Positions 51,020 to 63,479 of a stretch of 64,000 nucleotides of DNA are shown one piece after another. The DNA comes from Todiramphus chloris collaris. Taxonomy: Eukaryota > Chordata > Aves > Coraciiformes > Alcedinidae. The position numbers were made by a program, and so were the translations under genes. The notes beneath the pieces are model-generated. The model did no database searches, was not told the DNA's origin, and was given only the letters and a program-made list of their open reading frames with translations. Position 1 is the stretch's first letter; each line of letters begins with the position of its first letter. The stretch covers positions 58,614,542 to 58,678,541 of the forward strand of contig JANVCC010000018.1 of the NCBI GenBank assembly GCA_025345505.1. The letters run 5' to 3'.

Positions 51020-51090
51020 GGAATTTCCAGATGTCCGGCAGCCCTGGTGAAGGAGTAGCTTTGACCAGGCTCCAGACATCTGGAAATCCC
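51020..51090. ncRNA. Candidate 71-nt hairpin RNA (pre-miRNA-like fold), unproven
   Basis: The left arm 51020-51048 begins GGAATTTCCAGATGTCCGG. The right arm 51064-51090 ends CCAGACATCTGGAAATCCC. The reverse complement of the right arm matches the left arm along its whole length, with two single-base bulges and two substitutions. The loop is about 15 bases (51049-51063). The stem length, small loop and total length are in the range of microRNA precursors. I do not recognise it as a known family. Either strand could be transcribed, and no host gene is visible nearby. It could instead be a palindromic remnant of a mobile element. Confidence 0.4.
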
Positions 51091-52176
51091 AGAACGGACA
51101 GACACTGCACATGCAGAAATTAACTGCACAAATGCTTTGGAGTTTAATGTGTCGAGTGCACTGAACTCACTATACAGTGTTGTTTTGTACATGCATGTTC
51201 ATATATGTTTAAGAATTACAAAGAGATATGAAAGCACTACTTCTATATCAATGATGTATGGTAGAGATTTTATGGAGGTAATTTGGGGAGTATATAAGCA
51301 TTGCAGGTAATATATAGTCCTCTACTGAGCAAGAAAAGGCATTAAAAAAAAAAGTCAATGCTGTAATTCACTGTAATACTGTTAGTTAGAAAGAACTGGA
51401 TTTCTAAAGCATGGATAAGGAATGAGGAGCAATATCCTGCTTTTATTAAAGTCAGAGGAGTAGCTGCAGACCAAGGGACTCATTAGGACTCCCAATAAAG
51501 TAAAAATAATTTTTTTGTAAGTGCTGGACTAGTTTTCAGTGATGAAGAAGGAAGATAGGTGAGCTGAGGAGGACCATACCTTCACTCGTGATTGCCCTGA
51601 GAATCTGTATTCACAAATATTGTCAGTATATCACACAAAAACATCATAATTTTCAACCACAAGTAAAATGCCTGAAAAGTGTTGACTTATTTGGTTGGGG
51701 TGAAGAGTGAGGAGGATGGAGAAGATGAGAGGACAGAGGCGGTAATCATCTATCAGCACCTAGCATCTGCAAACCAGGAATATTTGATATGAAGAAGAGG
51801 AAAGGTGGAAAATCACATGGTAAGGCCCACCTCCAGGGAACAGATATAATGAGCAGAGAGCAGGTTATTTTCAGTCAGCAGAAGGAAGCTGTGGGAAAGT
51901 CAAGAAATCACTCAGTGGATGAGACAGAAACACTACTCATCCAAGCAGGGGAATACATGTTCTCAAGGCTCCAAAATGTTCTTGGCAGGCCTGGAACAAG
52001 CCACCTGTTTCTTTTTTATTTTCTCTCTCTCTTGTTTGGTTTGTTTTTTTTTTTTTTAATTTCTTCCTACCTAGCATTGTTGAGATTTGTCAGCATAGAG
52101 ATTTATCCATGCTGCTTATTTTCGGTATACATTTTGCGGAACACATCATTCCTGGGTAGTTCCTTGCAGAAACTGC
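51091..52176. other. Unique non-coding sequence
   Basis: A 148-codon open frame (51789-52235, plus) runs into a poly(T) run (52044-52057) and a TA microsatellite. These give runs of Phe and an alternating Tyr-Ile stretch. It is treated as spurious because its length depends on simple repeats and no domain is visible. Confidence 0.55.
52044..52057 (+). repeat. Poly(T) run, 14 T
   Basis: A mononucleotide run following a CT-rich stretch (TTTCTCTCTCTCTTG). Confidence 0.9.
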
Positions 52177-52197
52177 TATATATATATATATATATAT
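52177..52197 (+). repeat. Microsatellite (TA)10
   Basis: About ten and a half uninterrupted TA units, followed by a degenerate tail TGTATATCTATATATCC. Probably length-polymorphic. Confidence 0.95.
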
Positions 52198-55100
52198 GTA
52201 TATCTATATATCCGTGTATTTTTATTGTAGCCTAGTTTGTTTTTAAAATACTGTACTTGTGAACCTAGGAATAGACAGAGGAAACCTGGAACTTGTTTTC
52301 CAAAGTGCTATTTACCTATTACAGAGGCTAACAGGACTTTTGTCTTAGGACTGTATCAGGTCAGGGGCAGTCAGGACGTGGTACAGATGTAAACACAGGC
52401 AGAAGATCTCTCATGTGATACTAGATAATTAGAAATGCAATTGTAATTTTGTTCCTTGGCTCTTTGTAGAATGTTCAGTGAAGCATGATGTAGACATTCA
52501 GGGAAGTTTTAGAAGATTCAATCTCAGATGTGAGAATTGCAAAGGAGAGTAAGCTCAAAAATGACAGCAAAAGGCAAATTCAACAAAAATATTCCTTGAT
52601 CTTGACTGCAACCTCCTTTGGCTTCCTCCATAAACTTATTTCCTATGCATGTTTATCCAGACCAGTTCACAGAAGTATAATGGCTTTCTACCTCTCATGC
52701 TTCTCGTTTAATAAATATGTTTGGGATCCTCAAAATGCCTTCCAGGCAGAAAGAAGCATTTATAGAAAAACAATGTGTTTGAGATTGTGCCTTGTGTCAG
52801 GAAAAGGCAGAATTGCTATATAAACAGAGGGGTGACCTTGACCACCAGGAGCGCCTGAGTTCAAACCCAGTTTTACCTGCTTTGTGGTTTTAGGACATTT
52901 CTATGAATCATTTAATTTGCTCTGACCTCAGCTGTGATGTAAAAAATGTGAGAACATGGGAGCTCCAGACTACAAAGTGTTGATTTTATCTTCTGCTATG
53001 GGTTGTTCATGTTCTGGCCCAGAGCACAGGCTCTGGACAACAAAATGTTCATTGTCTTGCCAAGGAGACATGGCAGAACGAGAAGGAAAAACAGAGGCGA
53101 CAGGCCCTGAAAGCCCCATGATGTGGGAGACTGGAAACCAGCTACCTTGAGTGACACAGCCCCCCCAGCATTACCTGAATCCCCGCAGGAGACCCAGTAG
53201 TCCTAGGGGCAGCTCAAGAAACGGGAGATGGTCATGGTTCACTCAGCAGTGCTACAAGGACCAGGCAGGGTAGTGTCAAGCTAGGAAGGGGATATGTCCT
53301 CTCATGCTCTGAGGACAGCATCCCCTGAGCCCTTTCCCACATGTAGCTCAGACACAGTCCCAGTCTCCTCCATGCACATACCCAGGAAGAGTCAAACAAA
53401 CAGAAAGCCACCTGTCTGCTGCTTGCTGTGGATGTTTTAATTCAGAGGAGATATGTACCCCTTTGTATCCACCAATACATCCTGTCCTTGTATGTAGTTA
53501 AGAGCATGTTCAAGCTTTGCTTTAAACAGTGGAATAAATTAGCACAGCTGTTTGATTCAAACCAGTCTGTTTACTTGCCCACATGTGACTATGTAAATAG
53601 TACAGAAAATTAAAGCATCTAAAAGTAGAAAGAGTGTCAAGGAAGAAAACAATTTAAATGTTCTGTGTGAGCCAGTGCTGGCCGTTTCCATCAGCTCTGA
53701 ACCATGCAGGGCTGTTCTCACTTCTGTCTTGCCACCCTTGCTTCTCAGCTGCTCTCAAAGGGAGGGCCTCCCATCAAAATCAGCATATCTCTTTTCTTCA
53801 TTTTTGGTGGGGGAAACAAAAGCAGGAACAGCCATAGAGTCTGCCAGTCTGCACCTGCCATACTACACCTCCCTACCACCAAATCTGACCTGCATGAAGG
53901 TGAATGGCATATGTCACCTCGTAGGCATCTGCTGTTCATTGAACTCTCATGGAAAGGTTAGCTGAGGCCTGAAGAGTCCTGTGATCACAGGACAGAGAAA
54001 ACCCTGTCTTATTTAATGCTGCAACTCTTCAAGAAACTAAGTTGTTCTGGATTCTCAGCAAATCTGTACCCTTCCATCATTTTGCATTGTAGGCAAAAGT
54101 GGTGCTGGCATGTGCTGGTGTTTGTGGGTTTCCTCTCCAGTCAGAGGCACGCCTCCTGGAAGAAATTCAAGCACTCGGTGCCTCCAGGTTAGATTCAATG
54201 TCTTTAATCCAGAGAGAAGCACCTGTCCCTAGAGCCCCGGCATGTGCTGTGGAGAAGCTCTGTTCTGGGATGAATCTTTCAGCACAAAGGACAATGCAAG
54301 ACACTTCTAATGAAGACCAGGAGCTGGGAGCTTGGCATGAATAGGGCAAGAGAGCATGATGAGGATGGATATGGTACCTCTGCTGAGGGTACTTCAAGCA
54401 GTGCTTTTGACCTTAGAGACAAACAGTTAATTTCTAGTTTTAATTCTCTTGGCTATCTGGACTTCTCAGGCCAAGCTTCATTTCTCAGGCTTTATCTAGG
54501 TGATACCATTTATTCATGTCACAGAACACCCCCAGATTGGAAGGGTATGAAGGCAGTTTAAAGGCTGTTGTAGGTCTTGGTGCATGAGTTCTTAATTTCA
54601 TCTCCAATGGCAGGTTTCTCCTCCCATGTTTTACAATTTGTGCTATGTTATCTGTGAGCTTCATTTTCTTACTGACTGTACATTTATTCTGAGTGGTCTG
54701 ATGCAAAAAGTGATCAAATAAGAAGGTACAACAATTCTTGTGGAAACATTCATATTTTGTATCTAGGACTAGAAACTGGTAAAGAAAAAAGCATATTGTG
54801 GAAAATATTTTGTAAACAATATACCTAGATGTTGACTGTCTCCATAAACAGCTCATCCATCAGCTATCTGAAAAATAACAAAATCCCAGAACAGCCATTC
54901 TTTTCTTTCCTTTTATTTTAATCACATCTGGTTCTTCCCTGCCTCATTAGCAGTACAGTCCTGGTGTGCCCTATATGAATACTTGTCATAAGAATAATCT
55001 GAAAAAATCCTTGCAAGGAGAAGTTTGCACCATTGTCACTCTAAAAGTAACAAAACCTAGGACATCCTCCTCAATCCACTGATGGAGGGAGACAGAGAAA

Positions 55101-58100
55101 GAGATGTTAAAAAGGTGATATTTTCAACATTGATTTCAGGGATGTATGATCCACACTGGAATGGTAGCTCTCTCTTTACACAGAGTACCTTAGGAAACAA
55201 GCAAACTAGAATATAGACCTTTGATCTAACAAAAATCTAGATGAGCAACACATTGTTTCTTAATTTTCCCTCTTTCCCCTTGACTAAAGATGAACTTCAC
55301 TTGAATTTGTTTTCTAAATTGGCTTTTTTTCCCCTTCATTTTGTCTTCACCTACTGCTCCTCAAACTGCTTTATTCTGTTCTCTATCTTTATGATTTATT
55401 TAACTGTTTAGCTGTTTTTAGGAATATCCTTAGTACTCCACTCTGCACAGGCCAAGCATAACCTTGGAGGCAAGGAAAATATTGCAGTGTTTTTCAAGTG
55501 GTAGAATCATTGTGAAATTCAGCCCGGTGTTTCTGTTATTATGATAACTAATTTTCTACTACGTATCTAAAATGAACGTAATGCTACTTAGACACCCATA
55601 CATTTTACTTGCATTGCATAAAACTGTTATTAATACTGCTAAGATACTGTGATGTGGACCATATAAGATGAAGGACCAATTTACAAAAGAGTAAAATGAG
55701 GTATGAGGTACAGCAGGGCAAACTGAGTTAAGTGGCATCATACTTCTATGAAACATCATTCTAAGAATCTCTAAACAGTCCTGATACTGCATTATAATAA
55801 TGTGTAACTTCAGCTTTTGCTTGAGTAGAACATTCACGTACTTATAGTAAGCAACGTGCACAAGATATCCAGGCCAAAGACCCACAGTGGTGGGTGTGTG
55901 AAGTGGACAGATAACTTTAGCAAACAATATCAGTGTTTTTTAGCTGCAGGATACAAGTCAATTAGGTTGTACAGAGGACAAATTGAACCTCAGGTAATTT
56001 TCATTCAATTAAACAGTGCAAGGAGAGTAGCAAAGACATGTAAATACATTACATAATCAACCGTGATAAACTAGGCTAAACACAGGGGCAGCAAAATCTG
56101 TGCTATGAATATCAGACCCTGCCCAAAGGAAAACAGAGGTCAATCCTCATTAACACTTAAGAAAAAAAACAGGGTCAGTAGTAATCAGAGTAAGGGCAAG
56201 AGGTGGATGAGAATGACCTCTTCTCTGTCTGCGACAGTGGTCCTCCCCCACTGATATCTGAAAGAGATGAATCTACACGGCAGGAGGGAGCAGCAGGGGC
56301 AAAGCCTTGGCAGTGGTATCAAGGGACAACTTTGGAAGCTGACCCAATTTGCATTCATAGCAAAAGCATCTGAGTTCCTTCATACAAGCATCGCATTGCC
56401 AGAAACAATAGCACATGGCTCCCTCTTTCTTTGCTCACATATTCCTCTTTGTTTTTGCACATCTGGGGCAGGTGATGTCAGCGCTTACCTGTACATCCAA
56501 GTGGATTACATGACTCATGAGGAAAGGGACAAAGGTGTTAATGCAGCAGAGGGTAATGAAACAACATTTCATGCACAAATTGTCTTTCAATGTTTAAACT
56601 GCATTATTCTAGTTCTGAGAGAATATTAGAAAAAGACAAGAAAATACCAACATTTCTTAAGGTAGCAGTATTGTAAGTGAACTTCACTTTGACATTCTGA
56701 TGTTTTACAAATGCTGAATTCAAGTCTCGCACTGTAGTTCTGTCAAGTCAGTACTATTCTCATTTTATGTATGAGAGAAAAAAGGTAGAGGAACTTTGGG
56801 AGTGTTACTTTTTGCCATTCCGAGGGCTGCCTTTGAGATTTTCAGTGGATCTTGAAAGTCTTTTCTATAAATACAAATGCACTGTCAGTTGCTGAATTCT
56901 GGCACTTGAAACTTATTTTTAATAGAGCAGGTAACTAAATCAACAAAGGCATATGGAGGACTATTTTTGTTGAAAAGAACAATTTAGAATGGATGTAATT
57001 TGCATGTGGTTCCATATAAATGAAGGTGAAATTTGTTTCAGAAGGGAAATTTTAGAAGATAAACTATGTTGTTTGTGTTTCCATATGAGGTAATCCCTGC
57101 CCCAGAGTCTTTAAATCCCAGATAGCAGCCGAAGGTCTGACAGAAACATACATATTAGTTGTGGAAAAAGATGAAGAAATAATAAAGTAATATTAATCAT
57201 TTTGTCAGAGATGCTGGTCAGTGTGTCCAACGGTGATCTAAGTACACATTTCATCCAAATACTGAATCCCTAACTCCTGAGAACTGTGCACTTAACCCAG
57301 CCTGAATTCTAAATATAAGGGTTGAAAGTCTGGTTGAAACCAAATGAAGTTGGTTTCTTTTTCTTTTTCTTGTTTAAAAGAGAGTCTATCTTGTCAGGAA
57401 AGAATCCAAACACTACAGCAATCATCCCTTGAAAGGCTCAGATGCTAATCTTGTTTTCATTAACAGTATGCCAGTGATACAAGTATTCAACCAAAATTAC
57501 TGTGATGATTTCATGTTAATGGGTATTTAAGTAAAAGGCAAGACATTAATCAAAGATTAGAGAAATATATGCTAAATTATTGTGATATATGTATAACTGA
57601 AAAGAACTGTTGAAAGGGAAAGAGATTTCTTCCTTGGAAGAACAAAACATAAAACCTAGAACAAGCATATTCAAGGTAAAATATGTCTGAAGATGCTCCT
57701 AATGACTACTTTTATTTTTTTCTCTGTATTTTTCTTCTTCCTGTGGGAAATGAGCAATTTGTCTGGAACAAGTATTTGGAATCTGTAATTTGATGCTATA
57801 AATGGAGAATCCAAAGGGAAGTTTTTCAGTCAGGGTAGCCTAGTTATAAATCCTCTTTAATAAGGCCCCAAACTTGCAAATGTACCTGACTTGCAGTTCA
57901 GTTCATATATAAGACTTTTTTAGGAGTCTTGTATAAAGAAATCAGCTGATGCAAAGCAAAAGAATAATTTTGGACATACTGTGTAGTGCCTTCAGCTGTT
58001 TCTGTACCTGGAACTTAAATTATTCTTCTGTGGATTCAAGTCCTTTTGCTGGAAGGGAGAAGAGTGGCAGCCGTGGCCCCGTGTCCCACTGATCCCTGAG

Positions 58101-59718
58101 GAGCAGTACGGGCTACTGAGGGCTGTGAGGAAAAAAAAAAAACCCGACAAAGCAAAACAGAACAGCTTGAAACTTGTTCTTTCCTGTAGAAGACGAAGAT
58201 CATCTCAGGATCACAGAGCTGTAAAAATAGTTTCAACCTACTTCTAACTTTCTTCGCGCTGCGGTCCTATGACACAGCTTATTTGGGCCCACAGTCTAAG
58301 TCGCACTTGCAAGGAAAAGCTGTTGCCTGAAAGGTCACCATAGCCCTGAAATGTGTTGGACCTCAGGCAGAGGGATGAGCCGCTTGGATGTGAAGCAGAA
58401 GTCCTTGTTTCGTGGCCAGCCTGCACTGCCCAGCACCAACACCCCTTCTCTTTTCCAAACGGATGTTGTCCATGAAAACCCCTGATACAGTTTTCTGTCA
58501 GGTGCCCTTCCCCATAAGCTTGTTACCTGAGTAGAAACCCTGTGGAAACCACCCGTTCACCTCCATGTCTGCGTGTGGAGACATGTTGACTCTGAGGCCC
58601 TCTTAGCAAGTCCATGGCAGGTGGAAAATTGAGGCCTTACTTCTACCTTGTGGAAACAATCTTAAAAAAAACCCCAGGATTTGGTGTCACTGCTGAGCAC
58701 ATGGGTCATTTTTCAATGCTTTCTAAATTCCATTGCTAAATTTACGAATCCACTTCAGGCAAATTATTGGCTGCTATTTTGTTTACCAGGCTTAAAAGGA
58801 CTGAGAGCCTGCAGTGACACAGTGGATTATGTCGATCTCATTAGCATTTCATTAGTCCTCTACTTCTTCTCATTAAAATCTCAACTTCATGTAATTTCTC
58901 TGCCTCTCTCTGCAGATAAGTAAGAAGGCTCAGACACAGAGAGTTAATGGAGTCAGGCTTTTTCCCTGTTTCTGTGGTACGCTTGCTACAGGCACTTGCT
59001 GAGCCTTGTCAAGCTGATATTTTTAATAATACACTATGTTCTTATTAGTCCTCATGCCTGTGAATCACATTGAGCTGAAAGAAATTTCCAGCAGTTGTAG
59101 GCTCCGTGCACAGCTTGGTATAACTTCCCTAGCAACAGGGATCTAAAGTGACGTGGCTTTGTGCAAAACCTGTGTCTCAAGAATCTTCCCTGACCTTTTG
59201 AAACTTTCGTGTTTCTTGGGGTGACAACTATAGGGCTGTGCTGGCTCTTGAGGGTCACCTCCAGCTTGCATGCATCAAGGGGAAGTTTGCTCTCTGATTC
59301 AGCTGTCAGAGAGGTCAGGCACTGCCTACCAGATGACAGCTGTTCTGATTTCTGGAAGGATATGGGAATCCCCCATTTTCCTGATGTCCTCCACATTCCA
59401 CAAGTAAGATATCAAAATATGAAACATCAAAGTATTCAAAGAGGCATTACAATTCATCTGCTGGCTATTATAAAGTGTGCAATAACTACAGTCCCCCTCA
59501 AAAAAAAGATTCTTCAATAAAGAGAAAAAGAACTTTTCCCCAGAAAGAGAAAAGGCACTATAAGGAAAGCATTATTCTTGTCTTCTGTGTGATGCTGTCT
59601 GAATATCTGGAAGTTCCAGGCAAAATGTATAAAAGCACAAATATTTTAGATTCCTTTTGGAGCAATGCACAGTGTCTGCTAAGACTGGATTTGGGAGGAA
59701 AAATTAAAAGACCTTTAA
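52198..59718. other. Unique non-coding sequence, about 7.5 kb
   Basis: No transposon end or gene was recognised. GC-richer patches occur near 52950-53420, 53680-54400 and 58040-58600, each with overlapping open frames of up to about 100 codons on both strands. The longest are 123 codons (54485-54856, minus) and 122 codons (55559-55927, minus), both unrecognisable. A pyrimidine run TTTCTTTTTCTTTTTCTTG lies near 57355. Confidence 0.5.
53976..53993. repeat. Perfect 18-bp palindrome
   Basis: GTCCTGTGATCACAGGAC reads the same on both strands. It could be a dimeric transcription-factor site, but about one perfect 18-bp palindrome is expected by chance in every few windows of this size. Confidence 0.85.
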
Positions 59719-60297
59719 TGGGTCTAGATAGGATAGAGTTAATTTTCTTCATAGTAGCTCATATGGTACCGTGCTTTAGTTTTTTGACCAAAACGGTACT
59801 GATAGCACATTAATGTTCTACCTTTTTCTGAACAGTGTTTGCACAGTGTCAAGGCCCAATCCGTTTCTCACTGTCCCCCAGTGAATAGATCAGGGGATGC
59901 ACAATAGGCTGGGAGGGGATACAACCAAGCAGATGACCCAAAATAACAGAAGAGACGAAATAAACAAAGCTGTATTCCATAACATATAATGTCATTCTCA
60001 GCAATAAAAGGCAAAAGAGAAGATTTTAGGGATGTTAGATCTATCTTTTGCTTGGAAACAGGCTGCACCATGTCTAGCCCCAGGAGGTGGTGAGTGATTG
60101 CCTGTGCACCACTTGCTTTGTTTCCTTCCCTCTTCTTCCACTTCCACTACACTTAATAAACTTTTCGTTTGTTTTATCTTCACCCCCAAGTTTTCTTGCT
60201 TTTAGTCTCCTTTGCCTATTCCCTTACTCCACTGACAGGAGGAAGTGAGGCAGTGGTTGTGTTGTGCGTAGCAGCCCACTGAGGTTAACCCACAACA
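59719..60297 (+). mobile_element. Solo LTR, avian ERVL-like family, second subtype
   Basis: It contains GGATAGAGTTAATTTTCTTC near its start and ends GTTAACCCACAACA, both landmarks of a common Neoaves LTR. Between them are GGCTGGGAGGGGATAC, the promoter region CATATAATGTCATTCTCAGC then AATAAAAGG (about 59984-60010), GGTGGTGAGTGATTGCCTGT and AATAAA (60155-60160). The promoter block is a decayed version of the CRE-like and TATA arrangement in the LTRs at 24562 and 45171, so the families are related. The start is eroded (TGGGTC instead of TGTCC). No internal retroviral genes adjoin it. Confidence 0.85.
60155..60160 (+). terminator. LTR polyadenylation signal AATAAA
   Basis: AATAAA about 150 bases downstream of the TATA-type box, in a CT-rich R/U5-like region, as expected for this LTR type. 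Confidence 0.55.
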
Positions 60298-60917
60298 AGG
60301 ACTTTAAAAACACTTAGACAATTTTCTTCTTTTGGTGACCATTTCTTATGGCTTATGCACTTGTCTGCCATCTTTGCTGATTTTTCTGTAAGAAAGGATA
60401 CTAGGCTATTTTTCTAAGCATTGCAAAAAAAATGTGGTTTGCTTGGTACTAAACAGTAGGTTTAATGGAGAAAGATGGTTTCAGACTTGGTCTTTTGATA
60501 AGAACCTATAGATCATTATCTTATACACGCCATACCAAGAATAATTTGTGGAGTTAGAAGAACATAATTTTGTTTTAAACCTCACAGTGGTATAGACTTT
60601 TTAGTCTTTAAGAAGTCAGTTACAAATGACCAATGAATACTTGTTTACAGGCTGTTTTTCTTACCTCTTATTTTTATGACCTCATGCTTGCAACCTTTGT
60701 ACTGGGTCTTTCAAATGTAAACTCTCTGGAATAGAAACTGTTTATATCTAGTGAGGACAGATTTTGGTACAAAAAGATCCTGATCTTTAATAAGGCTTTA
60801 AAGTGCTTCTACAATAACATTAACAAAAACAAAAACAAAAAAGCTCCCATGGTTACAATTGTAAATAATCATAAAAAAGTAGTTATTTACATTACTCAGT
60901 AGGGAGTCGTATCATAA

Positions 60918-60944
60918 ACCAAAATGGTACTGATAACACATTAG
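60918..60944 (+). repeat. Short segment matching the LTR 1.1 kb upstream
   Basis: ACCAAAATGGTACTGATAAC followed by ACATTA matches ACCAAAACGGTACTGATAGC followed by ACATTA inside the LTR (from about 59788), with two differences in 26 bases. It may be a tiny LTR fragment. Confidence 0.5.
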
Positions 60945-60971
60945 AAGACAGGAACACACTTAGAAGACAGG
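60935..60971 (+). repeat. 18/19-bp tandem duplication
   Basis: AACACATTAGAAGACAGG is followed directly by AACACACTTAGAAGACAGG. The first unit overlaps the LTR-like segment. Confidence 0.85.
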
Positions 60972-62147
60972 AAATTGCAGGGGACTAATAACATAACATC
61001 ACACGATTCAACATATATCTGCGCTTATGTTTGTTTTCTTTGGTCTGCTACAAATGATCTGATATAGATGTGAAATACAGAAAGATTAGGATAAGTTCAA
61101 GCTATCAGCATTTATAAAATGATAAACATAATTTCTGTAAGTTTCTTGTGGTTGTTCTATCCATCTTTATAAGAAGGTCATTTTCCCCCAAGTAAGTAAT
61201 ATTTTAATTCACAGTCTGCCACTGCTTTCGTATTTCTGTAAAAATGAAAGCCTTTGCACTTAAAGGCAGAGATGAAAATACACACATGACAGCATCTGAC
61301 AAAAGAGTATGGAAAGCCACAAACATTACAAAATTCTATTGCTGGCTGTGGTAATTGAAGGGTAGATGGATTTTTTTTTTAAATATAAGTATTTTTATGT
61401 ATGTGTACATATAAACTTACAAAACGTGAATGCATTGTGGACTCCTAATTATACAAAAGCATTCCTGTGACCTCGAATGCAACAGTGTAGACACTGATAA
61501 ACTGATGTTCTCTGGAGCCAACCATACAGCCATTTTTATTGTTAAAAAATAGTTTGACAAATTAATACCAGCAGATTTTTAATTCCATAACATTTACAAT
61601 ATTAATAACAGTTATGGCTCTAGCTATTTGTTGGACAAGACATTCAAATCTCTTCTCGTACAATATGGTAGTCATTTACATGGATTTCTCTCATCTGCTT
61701 CTTTCAATTTATTTCACTGCCTAGTCCCAAACCCTCTGAATTAATCGAAAAGAATTCTTTTAACTTCAGCAGGATTCAAAACAAGCCTTGTGCAAGTAAT
61801 GATCTGCAAATAGTTCATGATCTGACCCACAAAATTTGTTTAGTATTCAGCTTAATGGAGTATTTAATTAAAAAGCACCATTAAGGTGGAAAATAAGGAA
61901 TATTTATTGTTAACTGGCTGGATTTCATCTGAAAAAAAATGCAAAATCAAGATTTTAAAAGTATTGTCTCTTTTGTTTGATAACTAAGCTTAAAGACCAT
62001 TTTCTTCCTTGATTTATGCCAAAAATGTAGTAAGCCTCACCAGACAGTCCAGAAACACTCATCAACATAAATCTTCTAATGTGGTATAATTTTCATGACA
62101 GTCTTCATCAATCTATTAGAGTGCTTTGACTAAAGATCTTGCATCTC

Positions 62148-62197
62148 AAAAAAAAAAAAAAAAAAAAAGAGAAAAAAGAAAAGAAAAAAGAGAGAGC
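62148..62197 (+). repeat. Poly(A) run and purine tract
   Basis: Twenty-one A followed by GAGAAAAAAGAAAAGAAAA and GAGAGAG: about 50 bases with no pyrimidine on the plus strand. Such tracts are often length-variable. Confidence 0.92.
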
Positions 62198-63252
62198 GAT
62201 ACGATGTTTGGACACCTTCCATTTAGTTTTGCAAGGTTTATAAATTAGTTCTCCTGTCTGTAGCAAGCTCAAGGGCTAAAGCAGGGAGATTCTCTTGGCT
62301 TCATCAGTACAATAGAGACATAACAGTCATACAAACTGGCCCAGGACCAGCCACCCTGTACCGATAGGTACAGCTGAGAAGCCCTGCTACTACCCATTCC
62401 AAAGAAAAGCAGAAGCAACTTGAATTAAGGGGGTCATGGAATTGCGGTTTGCCACTCCAACAGTGCAGGTAGCTGAGCTGGCAACATCAACTCTACTGCC
62501 TCTTCCTAGTTTGCTCTGTGTGGGGCACATCAGGCTGTAGGTGCTGGTGATCCATCCTCCTAAACTCACCCCAGGCCAGGATGAGTCACATAGGGTCACC
62601 ATCTGTTTTCTGCTAGCCACAAGTCTTTAATAAATTAAGCATTCAATGTAGATACCTTTCTTGTTTGCTTAAAATGTGGAAAATTCTGGGTCAAATTAAA
62701 TCCTGACTGTTTTTTCTAACTTTGGCAGTCTTAATGAAGGCAGGGAGCAAGGTCTGAAAGGAGACAGCTCATTGCAGTTTCTGAAGCCCAAAAACTGTCA
62801 GGATTTACCTTGCTTATTCCCTGGTGTTGCTTTTCCTTGAAGTGGGATGGCCTTAGCAGTGCTGAAATTAAAAGGGCTGCAGTGTCTTTCATTTACTCAT
62901 GTGCATGCACACTCACACAAAGTCACTTAGGATCGGACCCTTAGATAAAAAGATGCAGTGACCTTTATAGTCTTCTTATCTAACTTCCAGATACCTAGTT
63001 CTCTGAATTCTTGGTATCAAGCGAGGCTCCCAAATTAAAAGGGATTCAAAGCAGCCATACTGCATGGATTAGCAAAGGAGGAAAGGGACCACCTTCTCAG
63101 TCTCAGCACTTCTAGCAGGAGGAGTAGTCCTGTGGAAGTAGTTTATAATGTAGGACTGAATCCTCTCAGGCTATGGACTTCCCAGGTCATGGCCATAGAC
63201 CATAGACACTATGCCAAAAGGGCCCTGGGCAGAAGCATCAACCCTTCAGGAT
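62198..63252. other. Unique non-coding sequence
   Basis: No gene or repeat family was recognised. A 76-codon minus-strand frame (62390-62620) has no recognisable domain. Confidence 0.55.
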
Positions 63253-63479
63253 ATATTAAAATATAGATTGGATATTAGGAAAAATATATTCACTGAAAGG
63301 ATTATCAAGAATTTGAACAGGCTGCCCAGGGAATTGGTTGAGTCAAGATCCCTGCAGGTATTTAAAAGTTATGTGGATGCAGTGCTTAGTGACATGGTGG
63401 TGACCTGGCAGTGCTGGGTTAACAGCTGGACTTGATAATCTTAAAGGTCTTTTCCAACCTAAATGATTCTATGATTCTC
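63253..63479 (+). mobile_element. CR1 LINE 3' fragment, plus strand
   Basis: The DNA reads AGATTGGATATTAGGAAAAA, AACAGGCTGCCCAGGGAA, GTGACCTGGCAGTGCTGGGT, GACTTGATAATCTTAAAGGT, CTTTTCCAACC and finally AATGATTCTATGATTCTCTG. This is a typical CR1 ending of the subfamily also present at 48424. The frame 63211-63435 covers the last ORF2 codons (ERIIKNLNRLPRELVESRSL). About 225 bp remain and the copy cannot be active. Confidence 0.95.

Larger units (their letters stand above)
60298..62147. other. Unique AT-rich non-coding sequence
   Basis: No gene; no open frame of 60 codons or more was found on either strand. It contains a short CAAAAA repeat (60823-60842) and the LTR-like segment plus tandem duplication at 60918-60971. 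Confidence 0.6.

Noticed and set aside
51789..52235. 148-codon plus-strand open frame with membrane-like segments
   Set aside because: The hydrophobic and Tyr-Ile stretches are translations of a poly(T) run and a (TA)n microsatellite.
52857..52868. GAGTTCAAACCC as a tRNA B box
   Set aside because: No matching A box upstream, no acceptor-stem pairing and no cloverleaf could be drawn.
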